NCBI GenBank assembly: GCA_045594025.1
Contig: JAZNXS010000047.1
Location: 1 to 47,733 of the forward strand
Length of the DNA: 47,733 nt
Direction of reading: 5' to 3'
Source: Scatosoma sp045594025
GTDB lineage: Bacteria; Bacillota; Clostridia; Christensenellales; Borkfalkiaceae
How positions within the stretch are numbered: the stretch's first letter is position 1; the number at the start of each line of letters is the position of its first letter. A program made the translations under genes and the position numbers. This document shows, in pieces, positions 1 through 8,412 of the stretch. The notes under the pieces were generated by a model, which searched no databases, was not told where the DNA came from, and was given only the letters and a program-made list of their open reading frames with translations.

Positions 1-1268
1 TCGTCTAAATACGTCCTTAATCCCTCCGCGGAATTTCTTACGTAAATGGGGTTTTGCGATTCCAGCTTACGCAGGACTTTCTTCGCCAAAATGTCGTCGA
101 TTGCCTCCACTTCGTTCCCTCCGCAAGCAATCATAACGGGAATATATTGATTCATCTGTTTCATGATACGGTTACCGAACGTGATATGGAAATTATCAAT
201 CATATATTCGTCCAGCTTACGTATGCGGCGTTTGTTTCTTTCCGTCATCTTATATTCGCCGATGGCTTTTTGAATCAACTCGTCCCATTTCTGCATGGAA
301 ATTCTGCGATTCCCCGTAGACGGAGCGTCAAACCATTTGGATTTCTTATCCAAATTCATGACCATGGCTCTGTCATACACCTTATCCGAAATGGCAAACG
401 TCGAGTCGTCGTTGTTCGCCGTACCGATAAACCACATATTGACGGGAAGGCGTAATCTGCCGTCCTTTAACAGCTTTGGATCGTTATCCATCTTATCCGA
501 TATAACGTCTAAATATCTGCCTTCGGGGTTGGGGATTTCAAGCAGCGAAAGGAATTCCGCAAAATAGTATTCCACACGCGCGATGTTCATTTCGTCCAAA
601 ACCGTAATGTACATTTCGTCGCTGTAATTCGCTTCGTACATCTTCTGCAAAAGTACCGTTTCGTTGAACTTTTTCGTAAATTCGTTGTAATAACCGATCA
701 AGTCCGTTCTTTCCTTCCACATCGGCTGAATGGGAACGATGGTGGACTTGTTTTGTATGTATTCTCCAAATGCGTATGCAAGCGAAGTTTTACCTGTACC
801 CGACATACCCTGCATAACCAAAATATGGGATACGGACATACCTGCAATAAATTGACGAATATCGCTCTCCTCATAATAAAGGTGCAAGCGATTTGCCGCA
901 AAGTTTCTGAAATCCTCGCAAAAACTCTTCAGCGTAACCGTGTCGTCGAACTTAGGACGAGGTTTTTTGCTCATTCTTTCGTCGATTTGGGAAAGCATGA
1001 AGAAACGGGGCGCGTCCTCCTCGTCGTCTTCCTCTTGCTCGGAAAGAAGCTCCTCTACCGTCTTTCTTTCAAACTCGTCCTGCTTCATTTGGAATTCTTC
1101 GTGAATCGCCTGCATCTGTTTCGTACGGCGTTTTTCCGAAATAATGACCATAATGACAAATGTCATTACCGTTGCCAGTAATATGACAACGTAGAGGGTG
1201 ATTGCCGCCTCACTCTCTAAAATTGCCTGTATAAACGTTGTCAATATATTATGCTTATACTGCGCCAT
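1..1268 (-). CDS. membrane-anchored MoxR/McrB-like AAA+ ATPase, C-terminus cut by window edge
   Basis: The first 422 codons are visible; the gene runs off the window start. The ATG at 1268 follows AGGAGG with good spacing. Residues about 19-38 form one hydrophobic segment, followed by a charged, Glu/Asp-rich linker (about 45-85) and an AAA+ domain. Walker A is GMSGTGKT near residue 153 and the Walker B stretch reads ITVLDEMN near 223, followed by a sensor-1-like FIGTANND. LDEMN and TANN are typical of the MoxR/McrB/dynein-like AAA branch, whose members remodel protein complexes or thread substrates. It lies 37 nt downstream of a membrane-anchored protein that aligns with it along most of its length but lacks the nucleotide-binding motifs, so the two probably form one membrane complex. 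The substrate is unknown. I am sure of the ATPase class, not of the role. Confidence 0.85.
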   Translation of the reverse strand, partial: MAQYKHNILTTFIQAILESEAAITLYVVILLATVMTFVIMVIISEKRRTKQMQAIHEEFQMKQDEFERKTVEELLSEQEEDDEEDAPRFFMLSQIDERMSKKPRPKFDDTVTLKSFCEDFRNFAANRLHLYYEESDIRQFIAGMSVSHILVMQGMSGTGKTSLAYAFGEYIQNKSTIVPIQPMWKERTDLIGYYNEFTKKFNETVLLQKMYEANYSDEMYITVLDEMNIARVEYYFAEFLSLLEIPNPEGRYLDVISDKMDNDPKLLKDGRLRLPVNMWFIGTANNDDSTFAISDKVYDRAMVMNLDKKSKWFDAPSTGNRRISMQKWDELIQKAIGEYKMTERNKRRIRKLDEYMIDNFHITFGNRIMKQMNQYIPVMIACGGNEVEAIDDILAKKVLRKLESQNPIYVRNSAEGLRTYLD

Positions 1269-1305
1269 GTCAGCCTCCTGACTCTTCTTTTCTTTACGTG
1301 TTATC

Positions 1306-2691
1306 TTAATCTAAGCCTAAATCCGTCAACGCTTTATGCGTCAAAGGCAAGTTTTCCATACCGAACAAGCCGTCGATGCATTCTGCAAGACTTTGCCCTT
1401 CTTGATTGACTTCCTCTTTCGTATACTCACTGAGCATCGGGAAAATCTTTTCCGCCAATATTTGGTCAATCGCTTCCGTTTGCGTCACTCCGCAAGAAAC
1501 CATAACCGAGGTGTAGAACTCAATCTCTCTAACAACGGGATTCGCCAAAGCAAACGGCAATTTAACCTGCAAATATTCCTCCACTTTATCAATCTTTTTC
1601 CAAAGATCAAGAGAAATAAAATGCTCCTCCACAGCCGTTGCCACCAACTCGTTAAACTGTGAATAGGAAATAGGATAATGGGTTTCCCTTTCTCCGACTT
1701 CTGCCGCAATCGCCTCTTTCGCCTTTAAATGCACCACGTAAGAGTATTCCACCGATTTTTTGGGGAGCACCCTTTTCTCGTCGCCTATAACGAAGAACAT
1801 CCAGAAGTTTTTCGGATATACCATCTTCTTGTTTTCGATATGAGCAAACCCCTTATAGTCGCCGAAATAATCTACCGTAATTTCCGTGTTACCTTCGGGG
1901 GCTCGGCAACCTTGAATAAACGGATAAAATACCTTACCGAATTGACAAGTTTCCGCATCCTTGATTACCGTAGTAAAGATTGCGTCTTCAATAAATTTAG
2001 CACGATACAGCTCCTCCAAAAGCGGAGTTGCCGTTCTCTTGCCAGATACCTGCGTATAAATCAACGATCTCGTGTCTTTTACGTTTTCATCGACAACAAT
2101 CGTGCGATCCGCGCCGCCGAAATATTTCTTCAGCGCCACTGCTACCGACGTTGCATATTCAGGAGATTCGCACTTAAACCAAATCGCGCGCGCCGCTGCC
2201 ATCGCAGAAAAAATAGACCTTGCCTCCTCGAAAGATACGTCTACGCCCTCATCCTTTGCATAGGCAACAAAATCCTCGCAAAGCGCTTTGATAGAAGAAA
2301 AATCACCGTATTTCTTCGTCTTCGTTGCCACCTGCATATCCTTTGCAACACGCTGCATGGAAAGATTAGAGGCACCGCCCGTCGTAGGAGCACTCGTAGT
2401 CTTCGTTGCCGTAGAAGTTGCTTTTTTCTGGTCAAGCTCTCTTTCTTTGTTAGCTTTATACATTTCATACAGTTGACGATCATATTTCTGCTTGATCTTC
2501 ACCATAATTACAATACCGGTAATCAAGACAAAAACGATGCCGAGTGCGTGCAGCACAACCTCTTCCTCCGTCAGCCAATTAATGTCTTGCAACAGGGTGG
2601 ATAATAAAATCCCCTCAACAACCACCATCAAAAGGATAACGAAAAATATCTTTCCACCAATTCCACGAGGGGCTTTATAGTTTGCGCTCAT
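1306..2691 (-). CDS. membrane protein with degenerate (pseudo-) AAA domain, partner of the downstream ATPase
   Basis: 461 residues from the ATG at 2691, which lies 7 nt after AAGGAG; an in-frame ATG two codons earlier sits too close to that site. Two hydrophobic segments near the N-terminus (about 13-32 and 46-65) are followed by a basic, Thr/Ala-rich linker and a soluble domain. That domain aligns by eye with the downstream AAA+ protein: both have a CEDF segment, then a TIV strand, and near the C-terminus MVSCGVTQTEAIDQILAEK here matches MIACGGNEVEAIDDILAKK there (11 of 19 identical). The Walker A position reads CESPEYATS and the Walker B position VIKDAE, so nucleotide binding is probably lost. 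First gene of the operon, with its own promoter at 2771-2799. A pseudo-ATPase acting as scaffold or regulator is my inference. Confidence 0.8.
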   Translation of the reverse strand: MSANYKAPRGIGGKIFFVILLMVVVEGILLSTLLQDINWLTEEEVVLHALGIVFVLITGIVIMVKIKQKYDRQLYEMYKANKERELDQKKATSTATKTTSAPTTGGASNLSMQRVAKDMQVATKTKKYGDFSSIKALCEDFVAYAKDEGVDVSFEEARSIFSAMAAARAIWFKCESPEYATSVAVALKKYFGGADRTIVVDENVKDTRSLIYTQVSGKRTATPLLEELYRAKFIEDAIFTTVIKDAETCQFGKVFYPFIQGCRAPEGNTEITVDYFGDYKGFAHIENKKMVYPKNFWMFFVIGDEKRVLPKKSVEYSYVVHLKAKEAIAAEVGERETHYPISYSQFNELVATAVEEHFISLDLWKKIDKVEEYLQVKLPFALANPVVREIEFYTSVMVSCGVTQTEAIDQILAEKIFPMLSEYTKEEVNQEGQSLAECIDGLFGMENLPLTHKALTDLGLD

Positions 2692-2770
2692 AAACATTCT
2701 CCTTTACAACTAAACTTGATTTAATAAACGCTTATTTTTTTAATTATAAATTAAAAAACATATCCTTTGT

Positions 2771-2799
2771 ATTATACCACATAAAAAACCAAATAGCAA
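2771..2799 (-). promoter_or_regulatory. promoter of the AAA/pseudo-AAA operon
   Basis: On the minus strand, TTGCTA (2794-2799), a 17-nt spacer and TATAAT (2771-2776); TG one base before the -10 makes it an extended -10. It lies about 80 nt upstream of the pseudo-AAA start. Confidence 0.7.
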
Positions 2800-2847
2800 A
2801 TGAATCCTCTGCGATTTGTTAAATCATTATCATTCATTTTTTGCATA

Positions 2848-2880
2848 GTAAAAAAGCCGCGGCGTTTTCGCCGCGGCTTT
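2848..2880 (-). terminator. intrinsic terminator of the NahK-like kinase gene
   Basis: A perfect 12-bp GC-rich stem (2853-2864 with 2869-2880) and a TTTT loop. On the minus strand it continues into TTTTT, 14 nt after the kinase stop codon. Confidence 0.9.
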
Positions 2881-2894
2881 CTCCTTTAAAATTA

Positions 2895-4001
2895 TTATTC
2901 GCAGTATTTATCCACGATCGTCTGCATTTCCTCCAAACGGCGTACCATGTCCTCAGCGAGCACCAAATGACAGCGTGCGCGCACCAGGTTTTGATCGGGA
3001 TAATGGATTCTAAAATACTTATCTCCGTTTAAATAGTCGGTTAAGAAACGAATACCGCATTCCACCGTCATGGCAACCGCGCCTAACGCAAGATTTTTTT
3101 GCTCTGCTTCGGTCAAACGAAGATTTACCGTCGATACAAAGCCCTTTGCAAACGCTTCGTATTTATCGATATCCAAAGCGACCTTGGATAAATCCCTTTC
3201 ATCTTCCGCGCCCGTTGACGCAATAACGCGGATTGCATCGCCAAAGTCAAACGCAACCAAACCCGGCATTACCGTATCCAAATCGATAACGGAAAGATGC
3301 TCTTTCGTCGTTTGATCAAACAAAATATTGCTCGGCTTGGTATCGTTATGCGTAACTCGCAAAGGCAAAACGCCTGCTTTTTGCAATCTATACGGACGGG
3401 TAGCAATCTCCTCCAAACGCATATAGGCTTCCAGCAACTCTTTCACTTCATCAAGCCGTTGCGCTTCATTGCGCTCCACGGCTTCTTTTAAAGCGTCAAA
3501 GCGCATGATTGTATTATGGAAATGAGGAATAACAATATTCAAATCCTTAACAGGATAATCCGCCAAATACAGCTGGAATTCCCCAAAGGCGATCCCCGCC
3601 TCTTCCACAACCTTCAAATCGTCCGTGGTTTCAAAGCATATCGAATCGTCAATATAACGACAACAACGCCAAAAACTACCGTCTTCCATAAACGTATAAT
3701 ATTGCCCATCTTCCGTCTTGGCATAATGCAGTACGTTACGCTTTGCCGTTGCCTGTTTTTCTTTAATCTTTGCACGTATATATTCGGTGACGGACGAAAT
3801 ATTTTCCATCACCGCTACGGGATTCTGGAATACATAAGTATTCACGCACTGTAAAATGTAATCCTTCAGTTCCCCATTGCGGAAATAATATACCCTATAC
3901 GTTGTATTGATATGTCCGCTGTTCACAACTTCGAAAGAACGGTATTCTCCTTTAATATCGAACTTGTCACATACTTTTTTGATTTCTTGATCCGTTATCA
4001 T
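2895..4001 (-). CDS. nahK: N-acetylhexosamine 1-kinase-like phosphotransferase (APH fold)
   Basis: 368 residues from the ATG at 4001, which follows AAGGATGG; the longer upstream reading lacks a ribosome binding site. The N-lobe carries GHINTTY, then LQCVNT and VMENI. The catalytic loop RVTHNDTKPSNIL is near residue 216, the metal-binding segment IDLDTVMPG near 238, and FDFGDAIR follows. These segments match what I remember of Bifidobacterium NahK/LnpB, which phosphorylates GlcNAc and GalNAc at C1 with ATP in the lacto-N-biose/galacto-N-biose route. The length also fits (about 360). It is a single-gene unit with its own consensus promoter and terminator; no lacto-N-biose phosphorylase or epimerase is in view, so the substrate is inferred from family only. 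It could act on another amino sugar or hexose. Confidence 0.8.
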   Translation of the reverse strand: MITDQEIKKVCDKFDIKGEYRSFEVVNSGHINTTYRVYYFRNGELKDYILQCVNTYVFQNPVAVMENISSVTEYIRAKIKEKQATAKRNVLHYAKTEDGQYYTFMEDGSFWRCCRYIDDSICFETTDDLKVVEEAGIAFGEFQLYLADYPVKDLNIVIPHFHNTIMRFDALKEAVERNEAQRLDEVKELLEAYMRLEEIATRPYRLQKAGVLPLRVTHNDTKPSNILFDQTTKEHLSVIDLDTVMPGLVAFDFGDAIRVIASTGAEDERDLSKVALDIDKYEAFAKGFVSTVNLRLTEAEQKNLALGAVAMTVECGIRFLTDYLNGDKYFRIHYPDQNLVRARCHLVLAEDMVRRLEEMQTIVDKYCE

Positions 4002-4124
4002 TCTTCCATCCTTATCCGTTGACCGTTTTGCTCTACCTACAAGCAACACTATCATCCGTATGCGGCTTGAGCATTTTTTGTGTTCTAACCGCCTCAATTA
4101 TCTTTTCGTACACACAACATTATA

Positions 4125-4153
4125 ATTATATCATATAGGACTTATTCTGTCAA
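4125..4153 (-). promoter_or_regulatory. consensus promoter of the NahK-like gene
   Basis: TTGACA (4148-4153), a 17-nt spacer and TATAAT (4125-4130) on the minus strand: both hexamers are perfect. This leaves a leader of roughly 115 nt before the start at 4001. Confidence 0.85.
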
Positions 4154-4227
4154 GCGCTTCCCGAATTTTTTTTGCGTGTTTCAAGGATTTTGACATAAAA
4201 AAACAAACTTCTACACAAACTGTCGAT

Positions 4228-5082
4228 ATGCGTAATACATTTCTTTCTCGCGCCCTTGTCTTTTTGGTAATATGCGCAAGTTTTGGCGGCTGCCAGCATA
4301 GTAACAGTGCCGCAAAACAACCATTCAACACGTACCTACCCCCCACATTCGAATCCTATTTCGAAAACGTGGAATTCACGGAAACCCCTCTGTCTCCCAA
4401 CGCAAACAATACGTGGAATACGTCGGACGTAGACGTTTCCTACGTCGATTCGACACGCAAACTGATTGCGTTCACCTTTGACGATGCACCCTCTAAAACC
4501 TTGGAAAACGTCTGCGCCGTTTTTGCCGAGTATAATAGCCTACATCCCGATTGCATGGCAAGCGCAACCGTCTTCGTGAACAGTATATACGTAAACGACA
4601 ACTCGCTCCATCAACTGCATACGGCGCATATTCTTGACATGGAACTGGGAAATCATACCCATTCGCATTACGATTTAACAACGCTGGACGAGCAAGCGCT
4701 GCAAGCGGAAATCGACCGCACCGACCAAGCGCTATTTCAAGTGGACGGAAGGGAAAGGCATCTTTTGCGCGCGCCGTTTGGAAAAGTGAATGAACAGGTA
4801 AAAGCGTTGGCGAAGACCCCCATCATCGATTGGACAATCGACACTTTAGACTGGACGCGCGTTGACGCAGATACCATTTACAATAGCGTGATGTCGCAAA
4901 AGTTTTCAGGTGCAATCGTGCTCATGCACGACGGCTACGAAGAAACCGTTGCCGCTTTAAAACGTCTTTTGCCCGACCTGAAAAACGAAGGGTATCAAGT
5001 CGTTAGCGTTTCCGCGCTTGCCAAGGCGCATGGCTGTGTATTACAAAACGGCGGCGTATATATTCGCGCCAGAAAGCAGTAA
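4228..5082 (+). CDS. polysaccharide deacetylase (NodB-fold) lipoprotein
   Basis: 284 residues. The N-terminus has a basic start, a hydrophobic core and the lipobox SFGGC, so it is probably exported and lipid-anchored. The NodB fold shows TFDDAP near residue 82 (catalytic base and metal Asp), HTHSHYDL near 140 (metal His), LRAPFGK near 180, DTLDWTR near 207 and the closing MHDGYEETVAAL near 233. The family removes N- or O-acetyl groups from peptidoglycan, chitin oligomers or xylan; the exact substrate cannot be told. The signal peptide fixes the start, yet no Shine-Dalgarno sequence precedes it; a TTGACA at 4190 with a weak -10 would start transcription almost at the ATG. It is transcribed toward the hydrolase gene and shares a bidirectional terminator with it. 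Confidence 0.88.
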   Translation: MRNTFLSRALVFLVICASFGGCQHSNSAAKQPFNTYLPPTFESYFENVEFTETPLSPNANNTWNTSDVDVSYVDSTRKLIAFTFDDAPSKTLENVCAVFAEYNSLHPDCMASATVFVNSIYVNDNSLHQLHTAHILDMELGNHTHSHYDLTTLDEQALQAEIDRTDQALFQVDGRERHLLRAPFGKVNEQVKALAKTPIIDWTIDTLDWTRVDADTIYNSVMSQKFSGAIVLMHDGYEETVAALKRLLPDLKNEGYQVVSVSALAKAHGCVLQNGGVYIRARKQ

Positions 5083-5103
5083 CCATGTACGCGTTGAGAA
5101 AAG

Positions 5104-5129
5104 AAAAAGGAGGGAATTCCCTCCTTTTT
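5104..5129. terminator. bidirectional terminator between convergent genes
   Basis: Perfect 11-bp palindrome (5104-5114 with 5119-5129), AATT loop, with A-runs on one side and T-runs on the other, so it can work for the deacetylase (plus) and the hydrolase (minus). Confidence 0.9.
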
Positions 5130-5139
5130 ATTCGTCTTT

Positions 5140-5976
5140 TTAAAATGGTTCTTCCACAAACTCGTAAAAGAAATCCGCACAATCCGCAATCCAACGGTTT
5201 ACCTTTTTCAAGGCAGGCGTATCGGGATTTACCAACTGATTCCCCGTGGACAATCCGTGTATACCGTGCGGATATACGTGCAATTCGTAAGGAATCTGCA
5301 ACTTATCCAACGCCAACGCGTAACGCATTGCGTTGTCGGGCGGTACTACCGCATCCTCCGCCGTCGTCCAAATGAAGGCAGGCGGCGTATGCTCGCTGAC
5401 CGCTTCATTCAAATTCAAGGTCTTTAAAAGTTCCTGCTTCGCCTCCTCCGTGTAACCGTTTAACAGGTTGTCATAAGAACCGAAATGACCATGCGTGCTG
5501 CTAATAACAGGATAACCAAGCCCTATCGCCGTGGGCTTGCAATCCAGAGCAACGCCCACTTTTTGCGAAACGTTTTGATGTTCCACGGCAAGATTCGCCG
5601 CCAAATGACCGCCTGCGGAAAAACCTACAACAAAAATCTCGTTGGGATTTACGTGCAATTCATCTGCGTGCTTTTTAACGTAATCCACCGCCGCAGACAA
5701 TTCCATAAGCTGTTCGGGATAGCGTACCCCATCCGGAGCGCATAAATACCCAAGTATAAACGTTTGAAAGCCTTTCGCCAAAAACGCAGCTGCAATAGGC
5801 TCCCCTTCGCGTTTACTGACACAACCGTAACCGCCGCCGGGGACAACGATCACGGCAGGACGTCTCCAAGCATTTTCGCCGTCACCGTCGTAAGGATAAT
5901 CCATTACAAGGTAGCTAAGTTGACCACCCTCGATAAAGAAATATTCCTTGTTAAGCTCTACTGTGCAGTATTTCAT
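5140..5976 (-). CDS. alpha/beta-hydrolase, BD-FAE/acetyl-esterase-like
   Basis: 278 residues, starting at an ATG after AAAGGGGG. The oxyanion-hole segment VVPGGGYG is near residue 43, the nucleophile elbow GFSAGG near 119, the acid in TAEDAVVPPD near 207 and the catalytic His in PHGIHGLS near 238: a complete triad. There is no signal peptide, so it should act in the cytosol. The architecture matches small carboxylesterases that remove acetyl or acyl groups from carbohydrates (BD-FAE/Aes-like). It is the last gene of the cdaA - peptide - aspartate kinase operon (11-nt gap after the kinase), a grouping with no obvious metabolic logic. The substrate is unknown. Confidence 0.82.
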   Translation of the reverse strand: MKYCTVELNKEYFFIEGGQLSYLVMDYPYDGDGENAWRRPAVIVVPGGGYGCVSKREGEPIAAAFLAKGFQTFILGYLCAPDGVRYPEQLMELSAAVDYVKKHADELHVNPNEIFVVGFSAGGHLAANLAVEHQNVSQKVGVALDCKPTAIGLGYPVISSTHGHFGSYDNLLNGYTEEAKQELLKTLNLNEAVSEHTPPAFIWTTAEDAVVPPDNAMRYALALDKLQIPYELHVYPHGIHGLSTGNQLVNPDTPALKKVNRWIADCADFFYEFVEEPF

Positions 5977-5987
5977 AGTTTCCCCCT

Positions 5988-7310
5988 TTAGTTGAAAAAT
6001 TCGTTATAAATCGCCTGAATGCAAGCCGCGCAATCCTCGCCTTCTACACCAACGATGATGTTTAACTCGCTAGAACCCTGGTCGATCATGTTCACATTGA
6101 TACCTGCCTCCGAAAGCGCCTTAAACAAGCGCGCGGACGTACCGACGTTTTTCGCCATACCGTGACCAACTGTCGCCACCAAAGCGATATTTTCATGCGC
6201 GTAAATTTTATCGGGGCGAACCGCCATTTTCATCTCTTCCAGCAACGTTTCCAAAATTCCGTTTTTCAGGTATTCGTTGTCAATGATTAAGGACATGGTA
6301 TCGATTCCCGAAGGCAAATGTTCGAAAGAAATCCCATGCTTACCGATGACGGAAAGCACTTTTCCAACAAAGCCGACCTCCGAGTTCATCATCGATTTTT
6401 CAAGCGTAATGGACGTGAACCCCTTTTTCCCTGCAATGCCCGTAACAACCACTTCGCGAATATCTCTCGTAGAGTTTTTCACGATATACGTGCCAGCCTC
6501 TTCAGGGCGGAAGGTGTTACAAATACGAATGGGAATCCCAGCGCTTCTAACAGGGAAAATTGATTCGCTATGTAATACGTTAGCGCCCATATAGGAAAGC
6601 TCGCGAAGCTCTTGATAAGTGAGCTCTGAAATCCATTTTGGGGAATTGACAATTCTCGGATCGCAAGCGTAGAACCCGCTGACGTCCGTCCAATTTTCAT
6701 ACAAGGACGCCTGGACGGCGCGCGCCACTACCGAGCCGGAAATATCGCCGCCGCCACGGGAAAACGTTTTCACCTTCCCGTCTGCACCAAGCCCGTAAAA
6801 ACCAGGAATTACGGCTCTTTCGTGTTTAGAAAGCACCTCTGCACCGAGTGCAAAAGTCTCCTCACTCAGCGTTCCATCCTCATTAAAACGGATAAATTCC
6901 GTTGCGTCCACAAAGGGAACGCCCAACACCGACGCCATAATCAACGCAGCGAAATATTCCCCTCTGGAAGCGCAATAATCCCTGCCTGCGCCATCGAGCA
7001 TTTCTACTCTCACACGTTCAAGCCCGTCTGCAAGCTGAAGATCTTTATCTAGCTCCTTTTCGATATTCAAAAAGCGAACGCGAATTTTTTCATACGTTTT
7101 TTCAAACGTCGCGATATCCCCCGTTTCCACGGCATCCGAACATTTATACAAAAGATCGGTAATTTTTATATCGCCGCTAAATCGCTTACCAGGCGCGGAA
7201 ACCACCACGTAGCGGCGTTCCGCATCCGCATTTACGATTGACGCGCCACGACGAATGGTACTGCCATCCGCCATCGACGTGCCGCCGAATTTACATACTT
7301 TGATTCCCAT
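5988..7310 (-). CDS. yclM: aspartate kinase, YclM/ThrD-like, with tandem ACT domains
   Basis: 440 residues from the ATG at 7310, which follows GCAGGAG; the in-frame extension upstream overlaps the preceding small gene and has no binding site. It phosphorylates aspartate, the first step toward lysine, threonine and methionine. The amino-acid kinase domain opens with KFGGTS, has VVVSAPGKR near residue 40, TFSRGGGDISGS near 180 and ENWTDVSG after it. The C-terminal 150 residues contain two ACT modules (EHLPSGIDT; NVNMIDQGSSELNI), the usual site for feedback by lysine or threonine. Segment by segment it resembles B. subtilis YclM/ThrD rather than LysC or DapG. It lies 22 nt after the small membrane peptide and is probably cotranscribed with cdaA. 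Confidence 0.9.
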   Translation of the reverse strand: MGIKVCKFGGTSMADGSTIRRGASIVNADAERRYVVVSAPGKRFSGDIKITDLLYKCSDAVETGDIATFEKTYEKIRVRFLNIEKELDKDLQLADGLERVRVEMLDGAGRDYCASRGEYFAALIMASVLGVPFVDATEFIRFNEDGTLSEETFALGAEVLSKHERAVIPGFYGLGADGKVKTFSRGGGDISGSVVARAVQASLYENWTDVSGFYACDPRIVNSPKWISELTYQELRELSYMGANVLHSESIFPVRSAGIPIRICNTFRPEEAGTYIVKNSTRDIREVVVTGIAGKKGFTSITLEKSMMNSEVGFVGKVLSVIGKHGISFEHLPSGIDTMSLIIDNEYLKNGILETLLEEMKMAVRPDKIYAHENIALVATVGHGMAKNVGTSARLFKALSEAGINVNMIDQGSSELNIIVGVEGEDCAACIQAIYNEFFN

Positions 7311-7332
7311 AAAATCTCCTGCCAACTCTCTC

Positions 7333-7437
7333 TCACAAATTGATGACCAACACAACGAATACTGCCAAAATCAAGGTAATGGCCTTGATCCAAAACTTAG
7401 ATACGAATACGTTTTTCAAAAAGTTCACGAATTTCAT
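7333..7437 (-). CDS. 34-residue membrane peptide resembling the N-terminal anchor of CdaR (YbbR)
   Basis: The ATG shares its A with the TAA stop of cdaA (TAATG) and is preceded by GGAGGTAACAGAT, so it should be translated by coupling. The peptide has a short basic head (MKFVNFLKN), then a Trp-Ile-Lys junction and one hydrophobic helix ending in VLVINL. In many Firmicutes cdaA is followed directly by cdaR, whose product begins with just such an anchor (B. subtilis has NNRWAVKIIALLFALLLY) and continues into extracellular YbbR repeats. Here a TGA follows the helix and the aspartate kinase binding site comes straight after, so no YbbR domain is left. It could be a minimal CdaR that still touches CdaA's membrane part, or a decayed cdaR whose start is kept for coupling. 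Function not shown. Confidence 0.75.
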   Translation of the reverse strand: MKFVNFLKNVFVSKFWIKAITLILAVFVVLVINL

Positions 7438-8318
7438 TATCTGTTACCTCCGTTGTTTTTCTTCGTCGATATCGGCATTTCCTGCCAATAATAATCTTTC
7501 AATGCGTCCATGAGCATATCATAATCCGCATAGCGCGTTACGTTCCCTTGCTTGATGATGGAAATAATACCCGTCTCCTCGGAAACGACCAGCGAAATGA
7601 CGTTTGCGACCTCTGTGATTCCGATACCTGCTCTGTGACGAGTGCCGTATTCCTTAGGATAACTCGTCTTTTGCGTCAAGGGCAAAAAGCAACCTGCCGC
7701 CTGAATTTTATGGCCGTGAATGACCATCGCACCGTCGTGTAAAGGCGATTTCGGGAAGAATACCCCCTCGATCATCTGCGTGGAAATTTCCGCGTCAATC
7801 GTAACGCCGCTTTGCAATACTTGCTTGGGTAAGCTACCTCTCGAAAGAACAATCAGCGCGCCGACGTTGTTCTTCGACATATTTTGAAGCGCTTTTACGA
7901 TATTCATTACACAACGTTCGGTATCCGCTTTCGTGTATACTTCCGCTGTGCCGCCTACCGTCTTTTCGGGACCGCTAAGCTTTGCCGAATGAACGTCCCA
8001 GAAATACTTCTTCACCTCTACGCTGAAAATAATCAGCATAATTGCCGACATCAAAATGACGTAGAACAAGAAGAATTGCTTTGTCATCACTTCGCCATCG
8101 AAAACGTGCATCGCACCGCCTGCAATCAGCATGAGCCAATACAACAGCATGAGCTTGGTTGCATCGTTATCGCGCAATACTTTGGAAACGAAGAAAATCA
8201 ATCCAAAAAATAAAAGGATTTCCACCGCATACAATACGCTGAAATTAGTAAAGAACCCGATAATACTTTCCAACAGCGCAGGAAAATCCACCGCCGTTGC
8301 CAAAAGCCGCATTCCCAT
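7437..8318 (-). CDS. cdaA: diadenylate cyclase CdaA (c-di-AMP synthase)
   Basis: 293 residues, ATG 8 nt after AGGAGG. It makes c-di-AMP from two ATP; c-di-AMP controls potassium and osmolyte uptake and cell-wall balance. Three transmembrane helices lie between about residues 27 and 105, then a short linker and the DAC domain with SPLHDGAMVIHG near 190 and GTRHRAGIG near 222, the two signature motifs that hold the metal and ATP. The length is slightly above the usual 270-280 because of extra N-terminal residues and a basic tail ending in KKNNGGNR. Unlike the common cdaA-cdaR-glmM order, it is followed by a 34-residue peptide and an aspartate kinase. A promoter lies at 8371-8400. Confidence 0.95.
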   Translation of the reverse strand: MGMRLLATAVDFPALLESIIGFFTNFSVLYAVEILLFFGLIFFVSKVLRDNDATKLMLLYWLMLIAGGAMHVFDGEVMTKQFFLFYVILMSAIMLIIFSVEVKKYFWDVHSAKLSGPEKTVGGTAEVYTKADTERCVMNIVKALQNMSKNNVGALIVLSRGSLPKQVLQSGVTIDAEISTQMIEGVFFPKSPLHDGAMVIHGHKIQAAGCFLPLTQKTSYPKEYGTRHRAGIGITEVANVISLVVSEETGIISIIKQGNVTRYADYDMLMDALKDYYWQEMPISTKKNNGGNR

Positions 8319-8370
8319 AATGTAGCCTCCTAACCTTTACGCCGCCGCAACTATTGCGCGTGCGTATTAT

Positions 8371-8400
8371 ATTATATAAAAACTAAATCAAAAAAGTAAA
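8371..8400 (-). promoter_or_regulatory. probable cdaA promoter
   Basis: TTTACT (8395-8400), an 18-nt spacer and TATAAT (8371-8376) on the minus strand; a second TATAAT overlaps at 8366-8371. The -35 is imperfect. Confidence 0.55.
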
Positions 8401-8412
8401 GTGTTTCTAACG

